DNA from: Fimbriimonadaceae bacterium
GTDB taxonomy: Bacteria; Armatimonadota; Fimbriimonadia; Fimbriimonadales; Fimbriimonadaceae
Reading direction: 5' to 3'
Length of the DNA stretch: 23,285 nucleotides
NCBI GenBank assembly: GCA_947447315.1
Contig: CANFJD010000009.1
Coordinates: 1-23,285 of the forward strand
The notes below the pieces were generated by a model. It did no database searches. It was not told the origin of the DNA and saw only the letters and a program-made list of their open reading frames with translations. The stretch's first letter is position 1, and each line of letters starts with the position of its first letter. This document shows positions 15,415 to 23,285 of this stretch, piece by piece. The translations under genes and the position numbers were made by a program.

Positions 15415-16116
15415 ATGCGGCTCTCCTTCATTTCTGGTGCCATCGGGTTGGCCCTGGTGGCGCTTCCCGTCCTCGCTTCGGCCCAGTTCGTCTATCCGAA
15501 GCCCGAAGAAAACCAGCCTCAGCCGGGCGTGTACACCGAGGATCCGTTCATCGTCAAATACCGCCAGAAGTTCTTCAGCGTGTTTCGCGGCGATCTCAAA
15601 ACCTTCAATGCCGCCTACGCCGAGATTGAAACCATGGTGAAGAAAGACCCGAAGGATGCCCGCGCCCTGGTGTGGCTGGGCAATGGGCAAACCGTGCGGG
15701 CCGCCACTGCCAAGTTCCTGAATCCCAAAGCTGACCCCACCAAAGCGCTGGAAGAATCCCGCCGAACGCTTGACCGCGCGGTCGCCCTCCGCCCCGATGA
15801 TCCCAACATCTACATGATGCGCGCCGCCACGCTCTACATTCAGGGGCAAGTTTGGTCCACCGACCAACTGCCAAAAGTCGTCTGGGAAACCCTCCGCGAC
15901 GACTGCAATCGCTTCATCAAATTCATCGGACCCAAACGCATGCCGCTCGTCTCCATCCACGTTCGTGGCGAGGCGTACGGGGAACTCGGCATTGCCTATC
16001 TCCGGCTCGGCGACAAGCCAAGAGCCCGCGAAACTTTCCAGACACTCATCGAACTAAACCCGAACACCCGCTACGCCGAAAGGGCCAAGAAAGAATTAGC
16101 GGCACTAGCCAACTAG
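15415..16116 (+). CDS. Exported TPR-repeat protein
   Basis: This 233-residue protein starts with a signal peptide (MRLSFISGAIGLALVALPVLASAQ, cut expected after ASA). The mature part is helical. One TPR-like unit covers DPKDARALVWLGNG to about residue 85. A second runs through ALEESRRTLDRAVALRPDDPNIYMMRA (about 103-130). A third is AYGELGIAYLRLGDKPRARETFQTLIELNPNTRYAERAK at the C-terminus (about 188-228). TPR proteins act as binding scaffolds; the partner is unknown. The start codon at 15415 is 86 bp from the divergent Kdo transferase start. No family narrower than TPR was recognised. Confidence 0.8.
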   Translation: MRLSFISGAIGLALVALPVLASAQFVYPKPEENQPQPGVYTEDPFIVKYRQKFFSVFRGDLKTFNAAYAEIETMVKKDPKDARALVWLGNGQTVRAATAKFLNPKADPTKALEESRRTLDRAVALRPDDPNIYMMRAATLYIQGQVWSTDQLPKVVWETLRDDCNRFIKFIGPKRMPLVSIHVRGEAYGELGIAYLRLGDKPRARETFQTLIELNPNTRYAERAKKELAALAN

Positions 16117-16127
16117 CACTCTCGTAA

Positions 16128-16183
16128 GCCGAATCTTGGTTACTTCCCTCAGCGGAAGAATGCCGTAGACGGCGGGATTCGGC
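16128..16183. other. Possible three-way-junction structure between convergent genes
   Basis: GCCGAATC (16128-16135) and GATTCGGC (16176-16183) form a perfect closing stem. Inside are two more hairpins: CTTCC/GGAAG (16143-16158) and GCCG/CGGC (16162-16173). It lies in the 84-bp gap between two convergent genes. It may be a bidirectional terminator, though there is no T run, or a small structured RNA. Confidence 0.35.
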
Positions 16184-16200
16184 GGCGAACTGTGACCCAT

Positions 16201-16893
16201 TCACGGCAACTTAAGGTACTGAATGGATGCCGATTCAAAGGTCGCGGACTGAATTCTCGCGTGTCCTTTAGCGAGAACGCTGTCATAAAAATAGACCGTC
16301 CCTATCTTTCGGCGGATTCGTTTCGATGAGTCCAAATAGATTTTGCCGACCACTCGCGTGCAATTCACGCTCCCTTGGTCGCCATCGCCTTCGTTCAACT
16401 TCGGTAGCTCCTGATCATATTCGAAGGTGTCGTAATGAGTGCCGTGAAGGACCTCTTTATGCAGATTGAAGACCCGCGTCTTTCCGGCTCCTTCAATTGA
16501 CACTGAACCCTCCATGACGCCCGAAGCTTCTCGAGCTTGGTCAAATTGATTGGGAAATTGATGCAACGGGTGGGTAATCGTTAGGGGAAGGTTTCTAAAT
16601 TGGAACGGCTCGAGATTGTCCGGGCGGGTTTGTGACACCGAAATCGCCGTACCGCCCTCCGGGATGTCGCGGCTGTCGGTTTGTACGGTCACCGTGCCCG
16701 TTTTCACCCGAAATACCAATGTCTGGGTCGCTCGTTCTGCCTTGGTATTCCGCAACGCCAAATTCAGTTGGGCGAGATAGCCCTTAACATCTGCCGCCTG
16801 AGCCGCAAACACGCATTGACTAGCGATGACGAATGCTAGCATCAGACCAACTTTCCGTCGAGGAGAATGGAATCGAGCGAGACCCAGCATCAT
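16201..16893 (-). CDS. Exported protein of unknown function
   Basis: This is a 230-residue protein I do not recognise. A positively charged start and a hydrophobic stretch (KVGLMLAFVIASQCVFAAQA) form a signal peptide with a likely cut before ADVKGYL. The mature part is rich in beta-strand-like segments, for example ATQTLVFRVKTGTVTVQTDS, ASGVMEGSVSIEGAGKTRVF and KIGTVYFYDSVLAKGHARI. It contains a single Cys in SVNCTRVVG. The layout recalls lipid- or polymer-binding periplasmic beta proteins, but this is only a resemblance. Two ATGs in tandem at 16893 and 16890 are both possible starts. It is convergent with the TPR gene. Confidence 0.7.
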   Translation of the reverse strand: MMLGLARFHSPRRKVGLMLAFVIASQCVFAAQAADVKGYLAQLNLALRNTKAERATQTLVFRVKTGTVTVQTDSRDIPEGGTAISVSQTRPDNLEPFQFRNLPLTITHPLHQFPNQFDQAREASGVMEGSVSIEGAGKTRVFNLHKEVLHGTHYDTFEYDQELPKLNEGDGDQGSVNCTRVVGKIYLDSSKRIRRKIGTVYFYDSVLAKGHARIQSATFESASIQYLKLP

Positions 16894-17192
16894 GAATGGA
16901 CGACTTTACCGAGTCCGGCCGTGAGAAAATCAAATATCCTTGCATTGGAGTCGCGGCAAGGCTCGGGCGAGTCCACTGACGTCCAAACCAAGTTGGGACC
17001 AGGTTGTCAAAATCGATTTTCGAATACCTACTCAGTGGCAGATCCAAATGAACGACGATCTCTAGAATCCTCTAAACGCAGACTCGGTCGGTGTGACGAA
17101 AAGTGTGCCCATGGCAACAAAATCGAAACCGAAATCGCCGTTGCATCCTCGAAAACCATCAAAGTTTCCAACTTGACGACGACGGCAACCCG
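16894..17192. other. Non-coding gap
   Basis: About 300 bases between the stop of the RimJ/RimL-type acetyltransferase and the start of the exported protein gene on the same strand. I see no gene, repeat or terminator. It probably holds the promoter of the exported protein gene, but no clear -35/-10 pair was found. Confidence 0.4.
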
Positions 17193-17678
17193 TCACCCCA
17201 GCTCAATCTCGTACCGGGCGCTCGGCAACTTGCCATCGTACAGAAAATCCGCCGTGTGACGCATCCCCACCTTCTCCATCACTCGCCGACTCCCCAAGTT
17301 CAAAGCATCCGTCGTCGCTACAACCCGCGGAGATCCCCACTCTCGGGCCACTTCTAGTAGCGCTAGGCTAGCTTCGGTCGCAAAACCCTGGCCCCACGCC
17401 GACCGGATCAACCGGTAACCCAGCTCCAGCTGAAATGGCTCCTGCCGCTCGGGACGCAAATGAAACCAGCCAATCGGCTCTCCGGTCGCCAAGACATCCG
17501 CAATCCAAAACCCCGGCGGACGCCGCTCCACCCAGTCGAACGATTGCTGCGGGTCCGTCATCGGCCCGCCTAAAAACGTCATCACCTCCGGATCGGAATT
17601 CATCCGGGCAATGAACGCGCCATCTTCAGAACGGAAATCCCGCAACCGCAATCGAGCGGTTTCCCGAAAGACCGCCAT
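17193..17678 (-). CDS. GNAT N-acetyltransferase, RimJ/RimL type
   Basis: This 161-residue acetyltransferase uses acetyl-CoA. The N-terminus has the family pattern ETARLRLRDFRSEDGAFI followed by NSDPEVMTFLGG. The acetyl-CoA loop is IRSAWGQGFATEA at about residues 93-105, and the late motif is ATTDALNLGSRRVMEKVGM. These features place it with the RimJ/RimL group, many of which act on small molecules or on protein N-termini; the substrate is unknown. The A of its ATG is also the last A of the upstream gene's TGA stop (TGATG), so translation is probably coupled to the spermidine-synthase-like membrane protein. Confidence 0.88.
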   Translation of the reverse strand: MAVFRETARLRLRDFRSEDGAFIARMNSDPEVMTFLGGPMTDPQQSFDWVERRPPGFWIADVLATGEPIGWFHLRPERQEPFQLELGYRLIRSAWGQGFATEASLALLEVAREWGSPRVVATTDALNLGSRRVMEKVGMRHTADFLYDGKLPSARYEIELG

Positions 17679-19870
17679 CAGTTATTCAAGCTAAACACGC
17701 CTAAAACGTTGCTGTAATCATCGGTCCACGGCCGCACCGCCTTGTCTGGGTCACTCGCGCCCCACATCGTCATCCGTCCCAGAATCCAACTCAAAGACTT
17801 TTCATCCTTCGCGACCACCATGTAAGACGAAGCTGTCTTTCCCGCATCTGCCTCCTCCACGCTTGGACCATCTACCTGGCTCCAGGCTTTCCAGCCCATC
17901 GCCGCGGCATTGTTCGCCACCACCGGCTCCAGATTCAGATACCGATTGCTGATGTGATATGCAATAAAACCGCCCGGCTTCAACTTCTTCGCGTACATCG
18001 CCATCGCCTCCTGCGTGAGCAGGTGCACCGGAATCGCGTCGCTGCTAAACGCATCCAAGACAATGAAGTCAAACTCGCCGTCCGGCTGCCGCGCCAGCGA
18101 CAAGCGAGCATCGCCAATCACGACGTCCAGCTTCGCCTTCGTATCGCGGAGGAAAGTGAAGTACTGGGGATTGCGCGCTACCCTCTCGATTAAAGGATCG
18201 ATCTCAAAGTACGTCATCCGCTCCCCCGGCTCTCCGTAAGCCGCCAAACTGCCGACTCCTAGCCCTACCAGCGCGACGTGTGCTCCATTAGCCTTGGGCT
18301 TAAACGCCTTAAAGACCTGCCCAATCGGACCCGTCGGATAGTAGTAAGTCAAAGGAACATCCGGTCGCTGCGTATCTTGTTGACCGTGCAACGTGTTGCC
18401 GTGGATCAACTTATGGAACCGTAGGTTCGGGCTGGTCGAAACCCGGTTCACGCCAAAGAAGCTCCGCTCTCCGGTCAAAATCCGCCCGACCACATTCGGG
18501 GCCAACGCGAGCCAAGTCAAGAACACCGCCGCAAAGCTCAGCCCAAATCGCGCCGGCCGGTCGCTGGCCACAAAGACCAAGATTGCCGGGATCGCCCACA
18601 TAATTGCCGCCTTGTTCAGATTAACGTGCTGCATCACCCACGGCGCCATCTTAATGGTGCCTGCCGTCACCAGCAGTACCGCCAGCCCGTAAACCAGGTC
18701 CATCCGTTTGAAGGTCTGCTCTGGCTTGTAAGGCAGCTTCAGCGCCGCCGCCGCCGCCAACGCAATCGGATACTCCCAATAGTTGGGGAAAATACTCGGC
18801 GCCAGCAATCCAACAAATGCGCCACCAATTACGCCGCCCAAAGAAACGTAGCTATAAAACTCCGTCAACCGGTCCGCATTCGGCCGCAGATCGTAAAGCC
18901 GCGAATGGCACATCCAAGTGGCCATGAACATGCCGAGCAGGTGAATCACCGCCACCATCGGCTGCGAATCCTCCATCACCACCACGATCATCAGCGGCAC
19001 CAGCACCAGCGGCGTGATCCGACTCAAAATCACCGAGTTCAAAAGCGGACGATTCGTGAACGCCAAGATAAAGGTCAGCAGATAAAGTGCCAACGGCACA
19101 ATCCAAAGCATCGGAATCGGCGCAATGTTTGCCGTAATAAAGTTCGTCGTGCCCATCAGCAGCGCACTCGGCACCGCCGCCAAAATCACCCACAGAACTC
19201 GACCGTTCCGCGTCGGTTCCGGCCGCGGCTCCGAGGTATTGGCGACTTCAGCGGTTGGTCGGGCCCTGAGCGCAATCAAGCCGCACAGTGCCATCCCCGC
19301 TACCAAGATGCCGTACAGAATCGTCCAAATCTGCGCCTGCTCCGCCAACCGAAAATGAGATTCAAAGTACAGCGGGTAGGCAAACAAGGCAATCATGGAA
19401 CCAAGATTGCTGGCCGCGTATAAAAAGTAAGGATCGTGCGCCCGCGGATCATCCGTCCGGGCAAACCAGCGCTGGATCGTCGGCGCTCCCGCTGAGATGG
19501 CAAAGAAGGGAAGTCCCACCAAAATCGCCAGGGCCAAAAGCACAATCCCCGCCGGATTCGCCGACCCCGAGGTCGCGATCTGATCTTGCAAAGAAGTAAA
19601 TGCCGCGGTCTTAGTGGAAAAGGGAAGTGTAACGCCCGCAATCGCCAACACCGCTACATGGAGATACGGCTGATTCCTTCCCAGCCAGCGCGCGCTGAAG
19701 TGAGCATACAAGTAGCCCAGCAGCAGCGTCCCCTGGAAGAACACCAGCGAAGCGTTCCAAACCGCCGGCGCCCCGCCAAAGGTCGGCAAGATCATCTTGG
19801 CCACCAGCGGCTGAATCAAAAACAGCAGAAACGCGCTGATGAAAATGGTGAGGGTATAGAGCAGTCGCAC
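17678..19870 (-). CDS. Integral membrane protein with C-terminal spermidine synthase-like domain
   Basis: This 730-residue protein joins a long polytopic membrane part to a Rossmann methyltransferase-type domain of the spermidine synthase superfamily. About 14 hydrophobic segments occupy residues 1-470, from TLTIFISAFLLFLIQPLVAK to FGLSFAAVFLTWLALAP. The soluble domain has the nucleotide-binding loop VALVGLGVGSLAAYG, the acidic strand end YFEIDPLIERVA, VVIGDARLSLA, and FIVLDAFSSDAIPVHLLT. The DAFSSD motif is kept, so aminopropyl transfer or a related reaction is possible, but true substrate-binding residues cannot be confirmed. Such fused proteins are widespread in bacteria and poorly characterised. 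The start is a GTG at 19870. Its stop overlaps the start of the acetyltransferase by one base. Since some GNATs act on polyamines, a shared pathway is conceivable. Confidence 0.88.
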   Translation of the reverse strand: MRLLYTLTIFISAFLLFLIQPLVAKMILPTFGGAPAVWNASLVFFQGTLLLGYLYAHFSARWLGRNQPYLHVAVLAIAGVTLPFSTKTAAFTSLQDQIATSGSANPAGIVLLALAILVGLPFFAISAGAPTIQRWFARTDDPRAHDPYFLYAASNLGSMIALFAYPLYFESHFRLAEQAQIWTILYGILVAGMALCGLIALRARPTAEVANTSEPRPEPTRNGRVLWVILAAVPSALLMGTTNFITANIAPIPMLWIVPLALYLLTFILAFTNRPLLNSVILSRITPLVLVPLMIVVVMEDSQPMVAVIHLLGMFMATWMCHSRLYDLRPNADRLTEFYSYVSLGGVIGGAFVGLLAPSIFPNYWEYPIALAAAAALKLPYKPEQTFKRMDLVYGLAVLLVTAGTIKMAPWVMQHVNLNKAAIMWAIPAILVFVASDRPARFGLSFAAVFLTWLALAPNVVGRILTGERSFFGVNRVSTSPNLRFHKLIHGNTLHGQQDTQRPDVPLTYYYPTGPIGQVFKAFKPKANGAHVALVGLGVGSLAAYGEPGERMTYFEIDPLIERVARNPQYFTFLRDTKAKLDVVIGDARLSLARQPDGEFDFIVLDAFSSDAIPVHLLTQEAMAMYAKKLKPGGFIAYHISNRYLNLEPVVANNAAAMGWKAWSQVDGPSVEEADAGKTASSYMVVAKDEKSLSWILGRMTMWGASDPDKAVRPWTDDYSNVLGVFSLNN

Positions 19871-19919
19871 CGGTGCGGGGAGTTTAACCTAGCTCAGCGT
19901 GTCGCGACTGAACCATGCT

Positions 19920-19933
19920 TGCGAACGTTCGCC
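19920..19933. repeat. Palindrome GCGAACGTTCGC
   Basis: A perfect 12-base palindrome sits in the 68-bp gap after the Gly-rich protein gene. It could be a weak hairpin or a protein-binding site. There is no T run, so it is not a typical terminator. Confidence 0.25.
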
Positions 19934-19938
19934 TCGAC

Positions 19939-21633
19939 TTAATGCGAAACCTTTCGAATCGCAAACGGCTGATCAATCGAAGACCGAGGAAACCACAGCC
20001 GCAAGACTCCCGTTTTCGTCACCCGGAACGTCGTCACCGTGCGATCCAGCAATCGTATCTCACCGGTCACCATATAGTCCGGCGTGAGGACCCGATACGG
20101 TTGCCCGCGATCCGGACCGTAAACAATCTCGTAATCCGTATTCGCCTCCAGCTGAATCTCGGCGGTATCCACCGTCGGCGAGTTGGCGGGAATCACAAAG
20201 GATGCCCCCAGTTTTAGGGTCCGCACCGGCAGTTCCTTCCGCGTCAGCGTGTATTTCCCCGACCCGCCGTTGCCAAAGCATCGCAGCACCACGAGATAAT
20301 CTCCACCCGTCGGGAAGTAAAGCTCGCTGGAAACTTTCGAACCCCATGGGTTCACCAGAGAATTCACGGATTGACCTTGCATCGAGTACAAGTCCAGTGT
20401 CGGCGAAAACTCTTCCGTCGAAACCGCCACCTGGGATATCTCTCCGGGTTGCGCTTTATACAAAAATGCCTTCGCCTGCCCAATCGCCAAGCGGTTGCTG
20501 ATCGATGATCCATTTGGAAAGGCCGGAATGGAAGTGGAGTTCGCAATGGTGAACTCTCCATCTGTGTCCGACATGCTCTGGACTAATCGTCGCCACTTGC
20601 CCGGCTTGGGAAACAAGTACGTAGCGACTTCGACCGATCCTTCCAGACTGCTAAATCGGCGAAAAGTGCTTCCAGTATTCGCGTCGCTTTCGTCGGGTTC
20701 CGAGATCAGCCGAGACTCAACCCGCAAATTGGCCGGAACGCGACTCTGAAATGGGACTCCAGGCTGGACTTTAGTGAGCACGACCGCCAAGCCTCCGCGA
20801 GCCAATTTGAATGAAGATGAAGAATCCGCCCCCAGATCGTAAACCGGCACTTCCGTAACTTTTAGCACCGCATCATCGCCGATCAATGAGAATCGCAGCA
20901 GGTAGTCACCAGTTTTCAGTGCGGTGAAAACCGCGCTACTCTCCCGATAATTTGAGTTGATGGGGGAGATGAGGTCAAAGTCATCGGACCAGTTGCCGGA
21001 TGGACCGATAATGGAGTCCAGTGACGCCGCGAAGTCTTCTTTCCTATACTGGACGTGATACGTTTTCCCTTTTTCCAAGGCAAGGCGGTGCACTGTCAGC
21101 CGGCGACCCTGGATTCTTTGCGAAGGTTCGAGCCCAAGATCCACCCGGGTGAGGACGAGGTACTGCAACGTGAACTGACCACCCGCCGTTTTGGAGTAGC
21201 TCACCACGATCAATGAATACTCACCCGCCGCGGGGGCGCGGAAATTGATGATCGATGATTGATCGCCTTCTCGGCGGTCATCATTCTTGGCTACCAGAGC
21301 CTTGTCGCGCGTCAATTCAAGCGCTGGGTCAAAGCTCGTGCTGCTGACTACCGCCAGCAACACTTCATCCGCCGCGAGCTTGATCTTGTATTCAACTCGA
21401 TCGCCGGGCGATAGGATCGCCGTCCGCTTTTGCCAATCAATCGGCCATCCAACTTCTGCCGGTTGTCGAAATTGCTCGGGAATCTCCTGGTTTGGATCGC
21501 TTCCATCATTTCCTGCTCGCCCGGCCAACCCACCGCCTCCGCCGAAGGCACCTCCGCCTCCACCCCCCAGGCTGCCCTGTGCCCAAACCGAGGATACGAC
21601 CAAAAGCATCAGCATGGCCAAGATCAACTTCAC
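19939..21633 (-). CDS. Exported Gly-rich, multi-domain beta protein (PPC-like)
   Basis: This 564-residue protein begins with a signal peptide (MKLILAMLMLLVVSSVWAQ) and a glycine-rich linker with two long Gly runs (about residues 23-42). Then come several beta-sandwich repeats of the kind seen in bacterial pre-peptidase C-terminal (PPC) domains. The best units are SPGDRVEYKIKLAADEVLLAV to AAGEYSLIVVSYSKTAGGQFTLQY (about 75-182) and AIGQAKAFLYKAQPGEISQVAV to GGDYLVVLRCFGNGGSGKYTLTR (about 386-467). Weaker copies fill the middle and the end. No catalytic domain is seen, so it is probably a binding or structural surface protein. The start is a GTG at 21633; an ATG at 21615 would shorten the signal. 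It precedes the spermidine-synthase-like gene by 68 bp on the same strand. Confidence 0.75.
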   Translation of the reverse strand: MKLILAMLMLLVVSSVWAQGSLGGGGGGAFGGGGGLAGRAGNDGSDPNQEIPEQFRQPAEVGWPIDWQKRTAILSPGDRVEYKIKLAADEVLLAVVSSTSFDPALELTRDKALVAKNDDRREGDQSSIINFRAPAAGEYSLIVVSYSKTAGGQFTLQYLVLTRVDLGLEPSQRIQGRRLTVHRLALEKGKTYHVQYRKEDFAASLDSIIGPSGNWSDDFDLISPINSNYRESSAVFTALKTGDYLLRFSLIGDDAVLKVTEVPVYDLGADSSSSFKLARGGLAVVLTKVQPGVPFQSRVPANLRVESRLISEPDESDANTGSTFRRFSSLEGSVEVATYLFPKPGKWRRLVQSMSDTDGEFTIANSTSIPAFPNGSSISNRLAIGQAKAFLYKAQPGEISQVAVSTEEFSPTLDLYSMQGQSVNSLVNPWGSKVSSELYFPTGGDYLVVLRCFGNGGSGKYTLTRKELPVRTLKLGASFVIPANSPTVDTAEIQLEANTDYEIVYGPDRGQPYRVLTPDYMVTGEIRLLDRTVTTFRVTKTGVLRLWFPRSSIDQPFAIRKVSH

Positions 21634-21753
21634 GTGGGTTTAACGGCTAGGGCGCAATCTAGTTACTTGATCATCAACTGCCCTGATCCAAGACCTCGCT
21701 GGACTTGATGGCCGTCACCGATTGGCCCGGAAAGCTACGAAATCCTATAGTGA

Positions 21754-22089
21754 AACGGCGACCCACTAGGCGGCGTGGAGGTTCCTCCCGCGGTGGGCGG
21801 TTTCACCAGGCAAACCTATGCGGTGAATAACAACCCTGCCGGCGGGCCGAATACCCATTGGGAATTCTTAACATTGGCCAACCGCTAGCAAGGCTTCCTT
21901 TCCATCGCGGCCCAAGTGGCCAACGTAGCGGGCGGTGTAGAAACGGGTTGCGCCGAACTCAAAGCGTTAATGACAAGGCAGGTTCAAGGCGTCGGAAATG
22001 GGATTTGGAGTCAACATTTCATTCGCCCCCAAGGAGTTCAAGACGGTGTGGATAACTCGAAAGGATTCACTTTTCGAACTTTTTCTTAA
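21754..22089 (+). pseudogene. Possible decayed coding region upstream of the 16S gene
   Basis: One plus-strand frame reads as plausible protein for about 110 codons with a single TAG at 21883-21885. Before the stop it gives GGFTRQTYAVNNNPAGG and THWEFLTLANR. After it comes QGFLSIAAQVANVAGGVETG and then MTRQVQGVGNGIWSQHFIRP, ending FTFRTFS and TAA at 22087-22089. Two stops lie immediately upstream (TAG TGA at 21748-21753), beyond which the frame reads SPIGPESYEIL. I do not recognise the family. It may be a remnant gene, or a chance open stretch; the region is otherwise without genes. Confidence 0.3.
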
Positions 22090-22090
22090 T

Positions 22091-22113
22091 GGGGGGTTGA
22101 CAATCGACCCCCC
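22091..22113. repeat. Inverted repeat overlapping the candidate -35 box
   Basis: GGGGGGTTGA and TCGACCCCCC form a 10-bp stem (one G-T pair) around a CAA loop. The -35 hexamer lies inside it. It has no T run after it on either strand, so a terminator is less likely than an operator or a hairpin at the DNA level. Confidence 0.5.
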
Positions 22114-22126
22114 AATCTGGTTTCAT
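22097..22126 (+). promoter_or_regulatory. Candidate rRNA promoter
   Basis: A perfect -35 hexamer TTGACA (22097-22102) is followed after 18 bases by TTTCAT, which matches four of six bases of a -10 box. The sequence just upstream (about 22066-22090) is rich in A and T, as in an UP element. It would give a 16S leader of about 200 bases. The -10 match is weak. Confidence 0.4.
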
Positions 22127-22293
22127 ATTAATGCGGCTGACGAGAGGAAGACGCAAAGAACTTTGAAAGTTTCATAGAGACGCGTTCCAAGTGAAAATAT
22201 TAGAACGGACGGTTTAAAGTTAGTAATAACTCCAAAACCTCTGTCTCACGAGTTTACTTCGGTAGACAAGTGAAAAAATTCAAAAAGAGTAAA

Positions 22294-22318
22294 GCGAAAC
22301 CAATTGAGTTGGTTTCGC
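22294..22318 (+). other. Hairpin in the 16S leader
   Basis: GCGAAACCAA and TTGGTTTCGC form a perfect 10-bp stem with a five-base loop, ending about 12 bases before the mature 16S 5' end. It may guide rRNA processing or antitermination. No boxA-like sequence was recognised. Confidence 0.5.
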
Positions 22319-22330
22319 GATCACACTTTC

Positions 22331-23285
<955 letters not shown>

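Larger units (their letters stand above)
21634..22330. other. Long intergenic region before the 16S rRNA gene
   Basis: About 700 bases without an intact gene. The left half holds the possible decayed reading frame. The right half, from about 22066, is A/T-rich and holds the probable rRNA promoter, a G6/C6 inverted repeat and the 16S leader with one strong hairpin. Confidence 0.6.

Noticed and set aside
17111..17176. Short basic peptide frame (MATKSKPKSPLHPRKPSK) on the plus strand
   Set aside because: Only 21 codons, with no ribosome-binding site, and lying in the gap between two minus-strand genes; likely chance.
18626..19423. 265-codon plus-strand frame opposite the spermidine-synthase-like gene
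   Set aside because: Very basic, Gln/His/Arg-rich composition is the complement of hydrophobic membrane-segment codons.

Overview
The window looks like chromosomal DNA of a diderm bacterium, most likely a member of the Armatimonadota (Fimbriimonas-like class). This is inferred from three things: the overall look of the partial 16S rRNA gene at the right end, a Kdo transferase (lipopolysaccharide outer membrane), and a PEP-CTERM secreted protein, together with DUF2330 and Uma2 family genes. The assignment is by recognition only; no alignment was run. There is no mobile element, CRISPR array or tRNA that I can support. Most of the region is ordinary metabolism and envelope biology.

Layout. Positions 1-1801 (minus): a GNAT acetyltransferase cut by the window edge, preceded by a DUF2330 membrane protein. 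Positions 1878-2458 (plus): a Uma2-type endonuclease gene split by a one-base frameshift in an A run. Positions 2557-5253 (minus): aconitase (acnA) with a structured-looking 5' leader. Positions 5538-7184 (minus): an amidase-signature enzyme. Positions 7240-8010 (plus): a class II aldolase, divergent from the amidase and overlapping tail to tail with a minus-strand PEP-CTERM protein. Positions 9205-15328 (minus): phytoene synthase and a PlsC-like acyltransferase; a sugar-binding lipoprotein isolated by intrinsic terminators on both sides; a GH27 alpha-galactosidase with an NPCBM module; and Kdo transferase. Positions 15415-16116 (plus): a secreted TPR protein. Positions 16201-21633 (minus): a secreted protein of unknown function, a RimJ/RimL-type acetyltransferase translationally coupled to a large membrane protein with a spermidine-synthase-like domain, and a Gly-rich exported beta-domain protein. 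Positions 21634-22330: a long non-coding stretch with a decayed reading frame, the probable rRNA promoter and the 16S leader. From about 22331 to the end: the first two thirds of a 16S rRNA gene.

Links between genes. Phytoene synthase and the acyltransferase probably share a transcript and may make a membrane pigment or modified lipid. Kdo transferase and the alpha-galactosidase are 12 bp apart. The sugar-binding lipoprotein next to the galactosidase could take up released sugars, but no permease or ATPase is present here.

The most interesting items are the acnA leader fold, the rRNA promoter whose -35 box lies inside a perfect inverted repeat, the decayed reading frame before the 16S gene, the frameshifted Uma2 gene, and 16S departures from common probe and primer sites. 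I found no convincing new multi-gene system.
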